64,000 bases of DNA from Streptomonospora wellingtoniae (GCF_031845375.1 NZ_JAVREK010000020.1:1-64000); one strand, 5' to 3'; numbered from the stretch's first letter, positions 54,044 through 63,600 are shown. Translations and numbers: made by a program. Notes: a model not told the origin generated them from the sequence alone.

Positions 54044-54457
54044 TCAGGTCGACTTGTTCCCCGCCACCATGCCGACGATACCGAGGATGACCCAGATCAC
54101 CGCTGCCGCTCCAAGGCCTGCGAAGATCGCGCCGAAGAAGCCCGCGCTCAGCAGCGAGGTTGCGGCGACGCCCAACCCGGCCAGCGCGGCCGGTCCGGCG
54201 GCGAACCGCCAGGGGTACTGGCCCGCCCACCGGCGCGCCCGGCGGTCGCCCTTGCTGCCGAGGAGTGCGACGCCCCCGCCGACGAGCGCGAAGAAGAAGA
54301 TCGCGGTCCCGATCGGGCCGGCGATGGTGATGGCGGGCAGAGCCGTGAGGAAGGACAGGCCTCCGGCCACCACGCCCGCACCCGTCGCGATACCGGTGGG
54401 CCACATAAGTGTCGCCGCGTGCACGGGCATAAGCGAGTTTCCGCGCTCCAGCGTCAT
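54044..54457 (-). CDS. Polytopic membrane protein of unknown function
   Basis: The 137-residue protein has about four hydrophobic segments (ATGAGVVAGGLSFLTALP, IGTAIFFFALVGGGVALLG, FAAGPAALAGLGVAA and IFAGLGAAAVIWVILGIVGMV). A basic GSKGDRRARRWAGQ loop lies between the second and third. AAGGAG precedes ATG 54457. I recognise no family. It lies 57 bases upstream of the DUF2786 gene on the same strand and could share a transcript. Confidence 0.72.
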   Translation of the reverse strand: MTLERGNSLMPVHAATLMWPTGIATGAGVVAGGLSFLTALPAITIAGPIGTAIFFFALVGGGVALLGSKGDRRARRWAGQYPWRFAAGPAALAGLGVAATSLLSAGFFGAIFAGLGAAAVIWVILGIVGMVAGNKST

Positions 54458-54697
54458 GTCAGCTCCTTTGTTCCGGCTGGTTGGAAGCCTGTGCCCAGCC
54501 TGTCCACCCAGGATGCCCGCCCGGCGGCGGAGGTGCATCAGGGCACATCCCTGACTTACCCCTGACGGAGCACTCTGGCACCTGTCGACCCTAGGCCGCG
54601 GACTTTTTCCACAGCCCTGTGGGCGGCTTCTGCCGGATGAACGAGCGGCGCGCGGCGGAAGTGCCCCGCCCGCTCACCACCAGTAGACCGTCGAGCC

Positions 54698-55585
54698 TCA
54701 GCCCTCCGCCGCGCCGCGCACCCCCTCGACCGCGTTCGACAGCACACCCGCCTCCGCCAGCCACGCCGGAGGAACCGTGGCGGCGCCGCCGCGCTCGGTG
54801 CCGTCGCCGCCGGTGACGAGGAGGGTGTCGGTGCGCACGCCGTCCGCGGCGTCCTGCCCTGGGGCGCCGACCGCCGCGCCGGGGCGCGCACGCACCACCT
54901 CGACGCCGGGCGCGGGGGCGGGAACCGGGGCCGCCGCCCCGACCAGCAGACTGATCCGCGGGAACCACAGGTGCAGGCCGGCTTCGGCGAACCCGTCGGG
55001 CAGCGCCTCGGCGGCCACGCCCGAGGCGGCCAGCTCCGACAGGTCGTCGCGCAGCCGCTCCAGCGCCGCCGGGCTCTCATCGGGCAGCACCGTCGCGGCG
55101 TCGACGTCCAGGGCGAGCCGTCGGCCCAGCGCCTCGCGCAGGAGCGGCCAGGTGCGGCCGAAGGCCGGCAGCAGCCGCAGCCCGGCCACCTCGCCGACTC
55201 CGACCCACCGCACCTCGTCGCTCTCCCAGTTGGCTGCTTCGAGTCGCCCGCCCGACGCGGTGCGCGCCAGCACCGTGTCGTAGCGCCAGACCGCGTGCTC
55301 CTGGCGGTGCAGTCCGATCAGCTCGAACGCGCCGGGGTCGCCGGACACCTCTTCGGCGAACTCCCGGAGCGCGGCCTGCAGAGGGCTCTCGTCGCTGTTG
55401 CGCGCCCCTCCGGGCACACCCCAGGTGCCGCCCTGGTGGCTGCCCACCGCGCGGTGCTGCATCAGCACCCGGCCGGAGGGGCCGCTGCGCTGCCCGGGCG
55501 CGCGGAGCAGCAGGCCTGCGCTGCCGAAGCGCCCCCAGCGGCGCGAACCGTCGGGAAGAGTCACCCAGCCGTCGCCGTCGCTCAT
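54698..55585 (-). CDS. Nudix hydrolase with long C-terminal extension
   Basis: The 295-residue protein has the Nudix box in about residues 60-83 (GGARNSDESPLQAALREFAE, then EVSG). It follows the G-x5-E-x7-REU-x-EE pattern, although the final x-G-U position reads V-S-G, a slight deviation. TWGVPGG precedes it and EVRWVGVGEV follows. The Nudix domain ends at about 155. A further 140 Ala/Pro/Val-rich residues have no recognised domain. It hydrolyses a nucleoside diphosphate-linked substrate, unspecified. The ATG is preceded by GAAGGAGGTGGG. Confidence 0.85.
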   Translation of the reverse strand: MSDGDGWVTLPDGSRRWGRFGSAGLLLRAPGQRSGPSGRVLMQHRAVGSHQGGTWGVPGGARNSDESPLQAALREFAEEVSGDPGAFELIGLHRQEHAVWRYDTVLARTASGGRLEAANWESDEVRWVGVGEVAGLRLLPAFGRTWPLLREALGRRLALDVDAATVLPDESPAALERLRDDLSELAASGVAAEALPDGFAEAGLHLWFPRISLLVGAAAPVPAPAPGVEVVRARPGAAVGAPGQDAADGVRTDTLLVTGGDGTERGGAATVPPAWLAEAGVLSNAVEGVRGAAEG

Positions 55586-55709
55586 CCCACCTCCTTCTCC
55601 TGCCCCGATCGACGGGGCGGTCTCGACCCCTCCACCTTGCCCACTGCGGCCGACTCCGGCCAGTGCGGATACCCACCGCGCACCCCCTGCCCGCTAGGAT
55701 TTGCGCGCG

Positions 55710-57008
55710 ATGAGCAGTACGGCAAAGGCGACGGCCTCGGTTTCCCGGCTTCCCCTGTACACCCTCGACCTGGCGAGGCGGTACTGGGCGCCGCTGCTGT
55801 GCGTCTATGTCATCGGCACGTTTCTGCACGACATGATGATGCGCGGCGTCGTCCGGCTGTCGGCCTTCGACCAGAACGTGGGCCTCATCGGCATGACCCT
55901 CGTCGTGCTGACGCAGTTGACCGTCACCATCGTCATGTTCCACATGCTGCGGCCGGGCCTGCCCACCGTCGACCGCGAGCTGTTCACCCGGACCTCCCCC
56001 CGCTCCGGCGGGGTCTCCGAAGGCGAGCGGCGCTGGGTCGACGCGGTGGCGGGGTCGATCCTGCCGTTCCTCATCTTCTACAACGCTTGGGGCCGCTTCG
56101 CCGAGGAGTTCCGCCAGTACAACGTGGAACTGATCAACCAGCGCGGCCTTACCGGGTTCGTCGAGATCAACGACGTCAACGCGCTCGGCCTTCCGCTGGC
56201 CGTCGCGCTGGCATCCTTCCTGCTGCGGGTGCTGTGCGACCGGCTCTACGCCCGCACCGACAGCAAGATCCTGGGCATGTTCACGGCGGTGTTCGAGGCC
56301 AACTGGATGTTCTTCGGCCTGTTCTCGATCATGCAGGTCTACAACAACATCAAGACCTGGGCCGCCCAGCGCCAGGCCTGGCACGCGTTCGAGAACGGCA
56401 TCCTGGAGTTCATGCGCAGCCTCGGCGGCGCCACGTCGCTGCCGATCGAGCAGGGTTACCTGGCCGCGTTGGACCTGGTCGGGCAGCTGCTGCTGCACCT
56501 GCGCGACGGCCTGTTCGAGCCGCTGCTGTGGCTGACCATCGCAGCGGTGATCTTCGGCGCCGAGATGGACCGCCACGATGCGCTGTTCCGCAAGGGCACC
56601 CGCGCAGCCAAGATCGAGGACGCGCTGACCTCGCCGAGCAACAGCGTCCTGCGCCAGGTGGGCCGGCTCATGCGGCGCAGCGCGCAGGACCGGTGGACGC
56701 CCTTCATCAACGCCTTCCGCTTCATCCTGCGCGCGAGCCCGGTGTTCTACCTGGGCTTCTGCCTCTACTACGTGCTGATGGAGGTCGCCTTCGCCTGGCT
56801 GGAGCGCGGCGTCTTCGTCGCGGTCGGGCCGCACGACTTCCTCGGCTGGTGGTGGCCGTGGCTCACGCCCGTCAACTTCATGGTCGACGCGCTGCACGAG
56901 CTGATGCGCGTGTGCCTTCTGGCGGCGACGTTCGAGGTCACCTTGCGCAGCCTGAACGCCTCCAGCACCGGACGCCGCGCCCGCGCGGCGGGGCGCGTGC
57001 ACGCCTGA
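55710..57008 (+). CDS. Large polytopic membrane protein of unknown function
   Basis: The 432-residue protein has about six to seven membrane segments (for example YWAPLLCVYVIGTFLHDM, VGLIGMTLVVLTQLTVTIVM, FYLGFCLYYVLMEVAFAWL). A long Arg/Asp-rich cytoplasmic stretch (about 270-340) includes RRSAQDRWTPFINAFRF. I recognise no characterised family. ATG 55710 is only 9 bases after a TAGGAT -10 (55695-55700), suggesting a leaderless transcript. It is convergent with the three-gene operon of single-pass secreted-domain proteins and may act with it, which is inference. Confidence 0.78.
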   Translation: MSSTAKATASVSRLPLYTLDLARRYWAPLLCVYVIGTFLHDMMMRGVVRLSAFDQNVGLIGMTLVVLTQLTVTIVMFHMLRPGLPTVDRELFTRTSPRSGGVSEGERRWVDAVAGSILPFLIFYNAWGRFAEEFRQYNVELINQRGLTGFVEINDVNALGLPLAVALASFLLRVLCDRLYARTDSKILGMFTAVFEANWMFFGLFSIMQVYNNIKTWAAQRQAWHAFENGILEFMRSLGGATSLPIEQGYLAALDLVGQLLLHLRDGLFEPLLWLTIAAVIFGAEMDRHDALFRKGTRAAKIEDALTSPSNSVLRQVGRLMRRSAQDRWTPFINAFRFILRASPVFYLGFCLYYVLMEVAFAWLERGVFVAVGPHDFLGWWWPWLTPVNFMVDALHELMRVCLLAATFEVTLRSLNASSTGRRARAAGRVHA

Positions 57009-57038
57009 GCGCCGTCGCCTGCGCACCCGGTCGGGCCC

Positions 57039-57070
57039 GCGCGGCCCCCGGCGGCCGCCGGGGGCCGCGC
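57039..57070. terminator. Bidirectional hairpin
   Basis: Perfect 14-bp arms (57039-57052 and 57057-57070) with a 4-base loop lie exactly between convergent stops, one base from the stop of the minus-strand gene. Confidence 0.8.
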
Positions 57071-58375
57071 TTACTCTTCCTGCTCGAAGCGCATCGCCTG
57101 GGGGGCGGGGTCCGCACCGCCGCCGGCGGTGGGCACGGCGACCTCGAAGACGAGTGAGTCGACGGCGTCGTCGGGCACGAGGAAGCTGACCACCACGCCG
57201 GCCTCCTCGCCGGCGGGCAGCGGCTCGCCGTCCTCGCCGGTGCATCCGTAGAGGACCGAGACCGTGCCCTCCAGGCTGGGCCGCATGGAGTAGCTGGAAG
57301 TCGGCTGCCACCAGCGGCCCTGGTCGTCGACCGCGCGGAAGTCGCAGTCCGTGAGGCGCTTGCGCGCCTTGCCCTCGCCGGGGGTCAGCTTGAACACGGC
57401 GTCGACGAGGCGGGTGCCGTCGGGCGGCGGCGCAGATCCCTCCAGTTCGCCGACGAGCGTGCCGCGCAGCTCCCAGCGGCTGCCCACCAGCTCCGCGGGG
57501 TCCTCGGTGCCCGCGACCGCGATCGGCTCCGGCGATATCGCGCCCTGGTCGAGCATCGCCTCGCGCTCCATCCACCAGGGCACGCCGAGAGCGGTCGGCA
57601 GCGCCACCGCCAATACGGCGATTGACGGCAGGTGGGCGCGCCTCCAGAACGGGAGCGCCCGCCGCGCGCGTGGGCTCCCCTGCGTTACAGGCAGCGCGGG
57701 GTGCGGCGGCTGCGCCTGCGGAGGGTACCCGCCGGGCGGCGGCGCGAAGGCGGGCGTGCCCGGAGGCGGGGGAGGCCCATAGGGGCCTTGCGGACCGTAC
57801 GGGCCGGGCGGACCCTGCGGCACCTGCTGCCCCTGGGGGCCGGGCGGACCGACCGGTCGGCCGCCCTGGGGACCGCCGGGCGGCGGGGGGCCGACCTGCG
57901 GAGCGCCGGGCGGCGGCGGTGGCGGGCCCGGGCGGCCCTGGGACGGGTGCGGGCCGGGCTGCGGCCCCTGCCAGGGCGGCGGGCCCGGCTGCTGTCCCGG
58001 CGGCGGTCCCTGCGGTCCCCGGGGAGCCTGAGGCCCCGGTCCCCCATGGGGAACGGGGCCGCCGGGCCGCGGGCCGGGGCCCGACGGCCCCGGGTGGGGA
58101 CCGTTGGCGCCGGGGGGCGGAGGCGCCGGGGCAGGGCGGCCGCCCTGCTGTCCGGGCGGGCCGGCAGGCGGCCGGTTCCCCGGGGGCGGAGGCGCGGGGC
58201 GGCCCTCCGGGCCGGGGGCCGAGGGCGGGTGCTCCGGGGACGGACGCTGCCCGCCGGAGGGATGCCGCTGCCCCTCGGGGGGCGTCGGCGGCTGCCGGTC
58301 GCCGGAGGACTGCTTCTCGGCGCGCGGCCGATGGTCGTGGGGCCGCTCGCCGCGGCGGGGGTCGTCAGGGTGCAT
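57071..58375 (-). CDS. Pro-rich single-TM protein with extracellular domain
   Basis: The 434-residue protein begins with about 230 Pro/Gly/Gln-rich residues that are disordered and cytoplasmic. A basic RARRALPFWRRAH patch precedes one TM helix (LPSIAVLAVALPTALGVPWW, about 255). A roughly 160-residue extracellular domain follows, with LVGSRWELRGTLVGEL, RLTDCDFRAVDDQGRWW, VLYGCTGEDGE and VSFLVPDDAVDSLVFEV strands and two cysteines. The extracellular part is probably all-beta and resembles the next two proteins in size and topology. It is the last gene of the minus-strand trio. Family unknown. Confidence 0.75.
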   Translation of the reverse strand: MHPDDPRRGERPHDHRPRAEKQSSGDRQPPTPPEGQRHPSGGQRPSPEHPPSAPGPEGRPAPPPPGNRPPAGPPGQQGGRPAPAPPPPGANGPHPGPSGPGPRPGGPVPHGGPGPQAPRGPQGPPPGQQPGPPPWQGPQPGPHPSQGRPGPPPPPPGAPQVGPPPPGGPQGGRPVGPPGPQGQQVPQGPPGPYGPQGPYGPPPPPGTPAFAPPPGGYPPQAQPPHPALPVTQGSPRARRALPFWRRAHLPSIAVLAVALPTALGVPWWMEREAMLDQGAISPEPIAVAGTEDPAELVGSRWELRGTLVGELEGSAPPPDGTRLVDAVFKLTPGEGKARKRLTDCDFRAVDDQGRWWQPTSSYSMRPSLEGTVSVLYGCTGEDGEPLPAGEEAGVVVSFLVPDDAVDSLVFEVAVPTAGGGADPAPQAMRFEQEE

Positions 58376-58387
58376 TGGCGGCGCTTC

Positions 58388-58999
58388 CTACGACGTCTTG
58401 GCGGGTGCGGGAACGTCGATACGCTCGTCCGGCCGGGAGAGGCGCTGGTCGAGCTCTGCTCCGCTCAGCCCCAGGTCGATGTCGGCGCGGGCGCTGAGGC
58501 GGTCGTCGACCGACTCGCGGGCGTTCACCTGGAGGACGGGTGCGGAGATCCGGTCCTCGGGCACCTCGAACACCAGCATGCCGGTGACGGGGATCCCCGC
58601 CTCCAGCGTGGTGCTGAGGCCGCCGGAGAGGCTGTTGCTCAGCCACCCGTTGGCGGAGTAGACGTAGCCGTCGTCCATCACGAGTTCGGCGTCGACGTTG
58701 ATCAGCGGAGCCGAGGCCGAGGTGATCCGGACGGTGGCCACCAGCCACACGCCGTGCGCCTCGATCGGCCCGGAGGAGCCGAAGCCGTCCTTGTCGGCCA
58801 CGGTCTCGGCGAACCGGACCTTCTGCACGGTGACGGAAAACTGGTCGGCGTCGACGGGCTCGCCGATGTCGCCCGAGTAGGCGATGGGCTCGGTCGCCAG
58901 CGTCTCGTCGGGCACCAGCGACTGGGCCGCCACGATCAGGGCGAGCAGCGTCAGGGTGGCGAAGGTCGCGAACGCGCTGCGGACGAAAGAGGAGGCCAC
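58388..58999 (-). CDS. Secreted/anchored DUF4352-like beta-domain protein
   Basis: The 203-residue protein has one N-terminal TM or signal anchor (FATFATLTLLALIVAAQSLV, about 10-28) and an extracytoplasmic all-beta domain. AHGVWLVATVRITSASAPL is reminiscent of the W-hxx-V-x-n pattern of DUF4352/immunoglobulin-like bacterial domains, and VTGMLVFEVPEDRI matches the P-x-G-x3-VFxVP signature. The GTG start is 7 bases after the stop of the upstream gene and the end is 12 bases before the next start, so the three genes form a tight operon. Function unknown. Confidence 0.75.
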   Translation of the reverse strand: MASSFVRSAFATFATLTLLALIVAAQSLVPDETLATEPIAYSGDIGEPVDADQFSVTVQKVRFAETVADKDGFGSSGPIEAHGVWLVATVRITSASAPLINVDAELVMDDGYVYSANGWLSNSLSGGLSTTLEAGIPVTGMLVFEVPEDRISAPVLQVNARESVDDRLSARADIDLGLSGAELDQRLSRPDERIDVPAPAKTS

Positions 59000-59006
59000 G
59001 CGCGTC

Positions 59007-59738
59007 TCACCCCTTCCCGAGCGGGATGGTGACCTCGGCCGCGACGTCGTCGGTGGCCTTCCAGGACTTGGACTGGTCGGTGAAGCCCGGCGAGAACTCG
59101 GTCTCGCTGAAGGTCAGGGTCACCTCGTCCTCCTTCTCGGCGAGCGGCGCCACGTCCTCGGGGGTCTTCATCAGCTCGTCGAGGTCGAAGGGCTCGGAGT
59201 CGCCCGACTCGCCTTCCAGGCCGGCCAGAGGGTTGTCGGACTGCTCCTGCTCGTCCTGCTTGTCGTCCGCCTCGGCCTTGCGCAGCGACCACGTCATGAC
59301 GACCTTCTCGCGCATACCGGGCTGGACCTCGAACACCAGGCCCTCAGGGTGGCGGACGTAGGCCAGGCTGAGCGCGGACGCGTCGATCGCGCCGGAGGGG
59401 AACGCCACCTCGATCACGCGGCCCAGTTGGCTGACCTGAAGGGGCTTGGTGTCGTTCGAGGTGAGTTCGGCGCGTACCTGGAGCGCGGTGAGGCCGGCGT
59501 CGTCCTTGACGAACTCCGCTTTCTGCGGGGTCAGGGTGTACATCTTGGTGCGCACCTCGGTACCCGGCTCGACGCCGCGGCCGGCGTCCGCCCGGGCCAG
59601 GCCGCCGGTCGCCCAGAGCAGAAGGGTCGCCGCCGCCAGGACGGCGGCGGCCATCAGCAGGATGACCACCCTCCAGAGCGTGCTCTGGGGAAGGAGGCCG
59701 CTCGATTCTTCGTCGGTGTCTGGAGCGTGGTGTGCCAC
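59007..59738 (-). CDS. Single-TM protein with extracellular DUF4352-like domain
   Basis: The 243-residue protein has a short cytoplasmic start, one TM helix (VVILLMAAAVLAAATLLLWA, about 24-43) and an extracellular beta-rich domain (TKMYTLTPQKAEFV, ALQVRAELTSNDTKPL, LVFEVQPGMREKVVMTW). An acidic insert (KQDEQEQSDNPLAGLEGE) is present. The first gene of the trio, it begins at GTG 59738. A palindrome TTCCCGA-GTG-TCGGGAA lies 62 bases upstream (59800-59816) and may be an operator. The three proteins share topology and could assemble as a surface complex. This is inferred from operon structure. Confidence 0.75.
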   Translation of the reverse strand: MAHHAPDTDEESSGLLPQSTLWRVVILLMAAAVLAAATLLLWATGGLARADAGRGVEPGTEVRTKMYTLTPQKAEFVKDDAGLTALQVRAELTSNDTKPLQVSQLGRVIEVAFPSGAIDASALSLAYVRHPEGLVFEVQPGMREKVVMTWSLRKAEADDKQDEQEQSDNPLAGLEGESGDSEPFDLDELMKTPEDVAPLAEKEDEVTLTFSETEFSPGFTDQSKSWKATDDVAAEVTIPLGKG

Positions 59739-60087
59739 GAGCAGGAAGTGTAGAGGGAACCACCCCCTTCGTGCCCTTTCGCGGCCTGATGAGGACAGAT
59801 TCCCGAGTGTCGGGAACCGAACGCCCGGGTAGCGCGCGCGGCCCGCCGAGAGGGGCTGCCGTCAGCCGAAAGTGAACTGAAAGCGGTCCGCAAGACCCTG
59901 TTCCTAGGCTGGAACCACGTTCAGCCGGACCGGCACCCGCAGGAGGACGGCCTGCGGGCGCCGGCCGCGTTGGGCACGGGGTCGTCGGCGGTTGGAAGCC
60001 GACCGGGCCCCGGAGTGCTTCGGGCCGAAACCTCGATCGCGGGGGCAGGCCTTCTCCTTGACGTTCCATGCGACCGAAGGAGTCTCC
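59739..60087. promoter_or_regulatory. Divergent region between surface-protein operon and microprotein operon
   Basis: This 349-base gap contains the palindrome at 59800-59816 (7-bp arms, 3-base spacer), likely serving the leftward operon. A partly symmetric CTGGAACCACGTTCAG lies near 59910 and a TTGACG candidate -35 at 60057-60062. No coding gene is supported, although a frame upstream of the first microprotein stays open. Confidence 0.45.
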
Positions 60088-60246
60088 ATGACTTCGCCCC
60101 TGCTCGTCGGCGCCCGCAGCGTCGAGGCGGAGTTCGCGGCCATCATCGCCAGGGTCGATCCCTTCTCCGAACCGGACTACGAGACGTTCGAGGAGGACGA
60201 AGACCAGCCGGTCGACGACGACGCACCGATGGTTGACTGGCCCTAG
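60088..60246 (+). CDS. Acidic microprotein A (52 aa), paralogue of microprotein B
   Basis: The 52-residue product has a well-placed GAAGGAG before ATG 60088; the frame upstream stays open but lacks such a site. The N-terminal part MTSPLLVGARSVEAEF leads into an amphipathic helix AEFAAIIARVD and the motif PFSEPD. A strongly acidic tail (FEEDEDQPVDDD) ends in MVDWP. There is no Cys, signal peptide or TM helix. The block SVEAEFAAIIARVDPFSEPD recurs in the next gene as SIDAEFASIAARIEPFSEPD. I recognise no known family. It precedes a TPR/NB-ARC regulator, so a signalling peptide, regulator ligand or RiPP-type precursor are the options. None is proven. Confidence 0.7.
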   Translation: MTSPLLVGARSVEAEFAAIIARVDPFSEPDYETFEEDEDQPVDDDAPMVDWP

Positions 60247-60297
60247 CCCCCTTCGGTCCGCATCCGTGCACCACTCTGCAGAAACCGAGGATCACCG

Positions 60298-60471
60298 ATG
60301 AGCCAAGCAGCGGTCGCCCCCGCCGCGTCGATCGACGCGGAGTTCGCTTCCATCGCCGCCAGGATCGAGCCGTTCTCCGAGCCCGACCCCGAGCAGGAGG
60401 ACCAGACGGCCCCCGAGAGCGCCCCTTCCGAGAAGGAGGCGGAGACTCCCGAGAAGGAGTCCGACAAGTAG
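60298..60471 (+). CDS. Acidic microprotein B (57 aa), paralogue of microprotein A
   Basis: The 57-residue product starts at ATG 60298 with GAGGA at 60287-60291, 51 bases after microprotein A. It too has an N-terminal Ala-rich stretch and the helix AEFASIAARIE followed by PFSEPD. The tail is Glu/Lys/Pro-rich (PSEKEAETPEKESDK), whereas A ends in Asp/Trp/Pro. The tails therefore diverge while the helix and motif are kept, the pattern of a conserved recognition segment with variable ends. A hairpin (60514-60558) follows. It is too short for conventional gene finders and likely unannotated in relatives. Confidence 0.7.
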   Translation: MSQAAVAPAASIDAEFASIAARIEPFSEPDPEQEDQTAPESAPSEKEAETPEKESDK

Positions 60472-60513
60472 GGGCGACGAGTCCCGGGGGCCGCTGATGC
60501 GGTCCCGCGTGCC

Positions 60514-60558
60514 GCTGTGGACGCCGTGCTTCGGGGAGGGGAGCACGGCGTCCACAGC
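60514..60558 (+). terminator. Perfect 17-bp hairpin after microprotein operon
   Basis: Arms 60514-60530 and 60542-60558 are perfect complements around an 11-base loop, followed by GCTGTTGCTT. It separates the microprotein genes from the regulator promoter (TAGAGT at 60596-60601) and probably terminates the short transcript. Confidence 0.75.
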
Positions 60559-60608
60559 GCTGTTGCTTCCCCCGGTGCCGCGCGAACCGCCTTGCTAGAG
60601 TGCTGTTC

Positions 60609-63600
60609 GTGAATTTTGGCGTGCTCGGCCCCATATCAGCGTGGTCGAACGACGGAGAGTCGCTCTCCGTCGGCGGTCCGCGACAGCGCTGCGTACTGGG
60701 CACGCTTCTCATGGAGCGGGGCAAGGAAGTCACCGTCGACCGCCTGATCGAGTACCTGTGGGACGACGACCCGCCCCGGACCGCCCGCTCCGTGATCCAG
60801 GTGCAGATCTCGCACCTGCGCCGCTCCTTTCCCGACGTCATCCAGACGACCGCCGGCGGCTACATGGCGGCGGTCGAGGCGGACCGGGTCGACCTGCACC
60901 GGTTCCGCGCACTCGTCGAACGCGCCAAGGCCGCGGGCGACCCCGCCGAGGAGGCCGTCCTCTGGGACGACGCGCTCGCGTGCTGGCGCGGCCAGCCCTT
61001 CTCCGGCACCGGCTCCGAGCACCTGTGGAACGCCGTCGCCCGGCCGCTGCTCGAAGAGAACTGGAGCGCCTGGACCTCGTGGGCGCAGTGCGCGTTCGCC
61101 CTGCACCGCTACACCGAGATCGTCACCCGGGTCACGCCGCTGGTGCGCGAGGACCCGATGCGGGAGCGCCTCCAGTACTTCCTGATCGCTGCGCTGTACC
61201 GCAGCGGGCAGCGCGCCTCCGCGCTCGCGGTTTTCCAGGAGTGCCGGGAGTACCTGGCCGAGGAGCTCGGCGTCGACCCGAGTCCCGAGGTCATGGAGCT
61301 GCACGGGCAGATCCTGCGCGACACCGAGTCCAACGTCGGGCGGCTCATCGGCGCCGTCGACTCCTCGGGCGGGGCGGCCCCGGTTGAGCAGACGCCGCTA
61401 CGGGCGCAGCGGCCGCGCGACTTCGTCTCGCGCAACGACCTCCCGCGCGACATCCCCGACTTCACCGGGCGCGAGAACGACGTGGACCGCCTGCTCGCGC
61501 TCGGGATGCGCGACGAGAACCGGGCCGAGATCGCTGTCGTGACCGGCCTGGGCGGAGCGGGTAAGACGACTCTGGCCGTGCACGGCGCGCACCGGCTGGC
61601 CGACCGGTTCCCCGACGGCCTGCTGTTCATCGACCTCTACGGCTACACGGTCGAGCACGAACCCGTCATCCCCGCCGCGGCGCTGGGCAGCCTCCTGCGC
61701 GCGATCGGCGTGCAGCCGGACGCGATCCCGGAGTCCGTCGAGGAGCGCGCCGCGCTGTGGCGCGCGAGCCTGACAGGTCGGCGGGTGCTGATCGTGCTGG
61801 ACAACGTCGCCAACTTCGCGCAGATCAGCCCGTTGCTGGCGGCCGCACCGGGGTCCTTCACCCTCGTCACCTCGCGCCAGGACCTGCCCGGGCTGAGCGG
61901 GGCGCAGTACATCTCCCTGGGCATGCTCACCGAGGAGTCGTCGCTGCGCCTGTTCTCGGCCGTTCTGGGGCAGGACCGCGTCGACCAGGAGGAGCCGACC
62001 GCGCGCGAGGTCGTGCGGCTGTGCGGCGGGCTCCCGCTCGCGCTGCGCATCGTGGCGGGCCGCATGCTCAGCCGACCGCGCTGGACCTTCGAGCACGTCA
62101 AGCAGCGGCTTACCGAGCACCACCGGATGTTCCGCGAGCTGCGGATCGAGGGCCACAGCGTCGAAGCCGTCTTCGAGCTGTCCTACCAGAGTCTCAACGA
62201 AGAGCAGCGCCGCGCGTTCCTCATCCTGGGCGTGATGATCGGCGGCACCGTCGACCTCCACGGCGCGGCCGCCCTGCTCGACTGCGACCCTCCCGAGGCC
62301 GACGACCTGCTCCAGGAGCTGGTGAGCGTCTGCCTGTTCGAAGAGCCCAGCGTCGACCTCTACCGGTTCCACGACCTGCTCGGCTCCTACGCCCGCGAGA
62401 AGGCGGCCACCGATCTCTCCCCTGCCGAGGCCGAGGAGGCTCGGCGCCGCCTCGCCGACCACTACCTCGACATGGCCAATCGCGCGGCCGACATGATGGG
62501 GCCGCGCGGCCACCACTACGAGATCGACCGGAGCAGCTCCTCCAGGTACGAGACCACGCTGGCCGACCACGCCCAGGCCACCGCGTGGTTCGAGCGCCAC
62601 CAGGACAACCTCGCCTCGGCTGTGGACTTCTACGCGGGCGCAGGGCTGGACGAGCAGGCGTGGCAGCTCGCCGACTCGCTGTGGCGGCACTACGCGAACC
62701 ACGGCCAGACCGAGCTGATGATGTCGACCCAGGAGAAGGCGCTCGCCGCCAGCCGGGCCAACGGCAACGTGCGCGGCAGCGCCGCCACCCTCATCGGCCT
62801 TGGCATCGCCCACTGCCTGGCGGGCCGGTTCAGCCACTCGCTGAACCTGCTGAACGAGGCGCGCGAGCTGCTGGAGACCATCGACGACGAGCGCGGCAAG
62901 GCGCGGGTCTACTCCAGCCTGAGCATGGTCTACGACCGGATGGGGCGCTTCCACGAGGCCCTCTCCTGCATCTGGAAGGTGTTCGAGTATGCGGTCGCCG
63001 CCGGCGACCGCTCCCTTGAGGGCGTACAGCGGGCCAACCTGGGCGCGATGTACCAGGTTCTGGGCGACTACGAGAAGGCCCTTGAGCTCTGCGAGTCGGC
63101 ACTGAAGATCAAGAGCGAAGAGGGGCAGTACGAGACCTCCGCCCAGGTCCTGCGCGTGCTGGGAGAGGTCAACTCCCAACTGGGCAAGCTGGACCAGGCC
63201 TTCTCCTACCTGTCCGAGGCGCTGAAGCTCGCGCAGCTCATCGGGTCCCAGCGTGACGAGTTCTACATCCGCAACGGCATGGCGGTGGCCCAGCGCCGCA
63301 GCGGCGACATCGAGGCGGCGATCGAGTCGCACAAGGCCGCCCTGCAGCTGGGAGAGGAGGTCGGACAGCACAGCGCGGACTCCGAGATCCTGTCTGAGCT
63401 GGGGTGCGCCTACGCCGAGTACGGTGACGCGGCCGAAGCCCAGCGGATCCAGGAGCGGGCGCTGGAGCTGGCCCGCACCAGGGGCGAGCGCCACGTCGAA
63501 GGACGCGCTCTGCTGCGGCTCGGCCTCCTGCCCGAGGCCGTCCCGCACGACGATCGGGTGACCTATCTGGCGAGCGCCGCCAAGCTCTTCGCCGACCTGG

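Noticed and set aside
55077..57575. 832-codon minus-strand frame opposite the membrane protein gene
   Set aside because: Spans a real plus-strand gene and a hairpin terminator; shadow frame.
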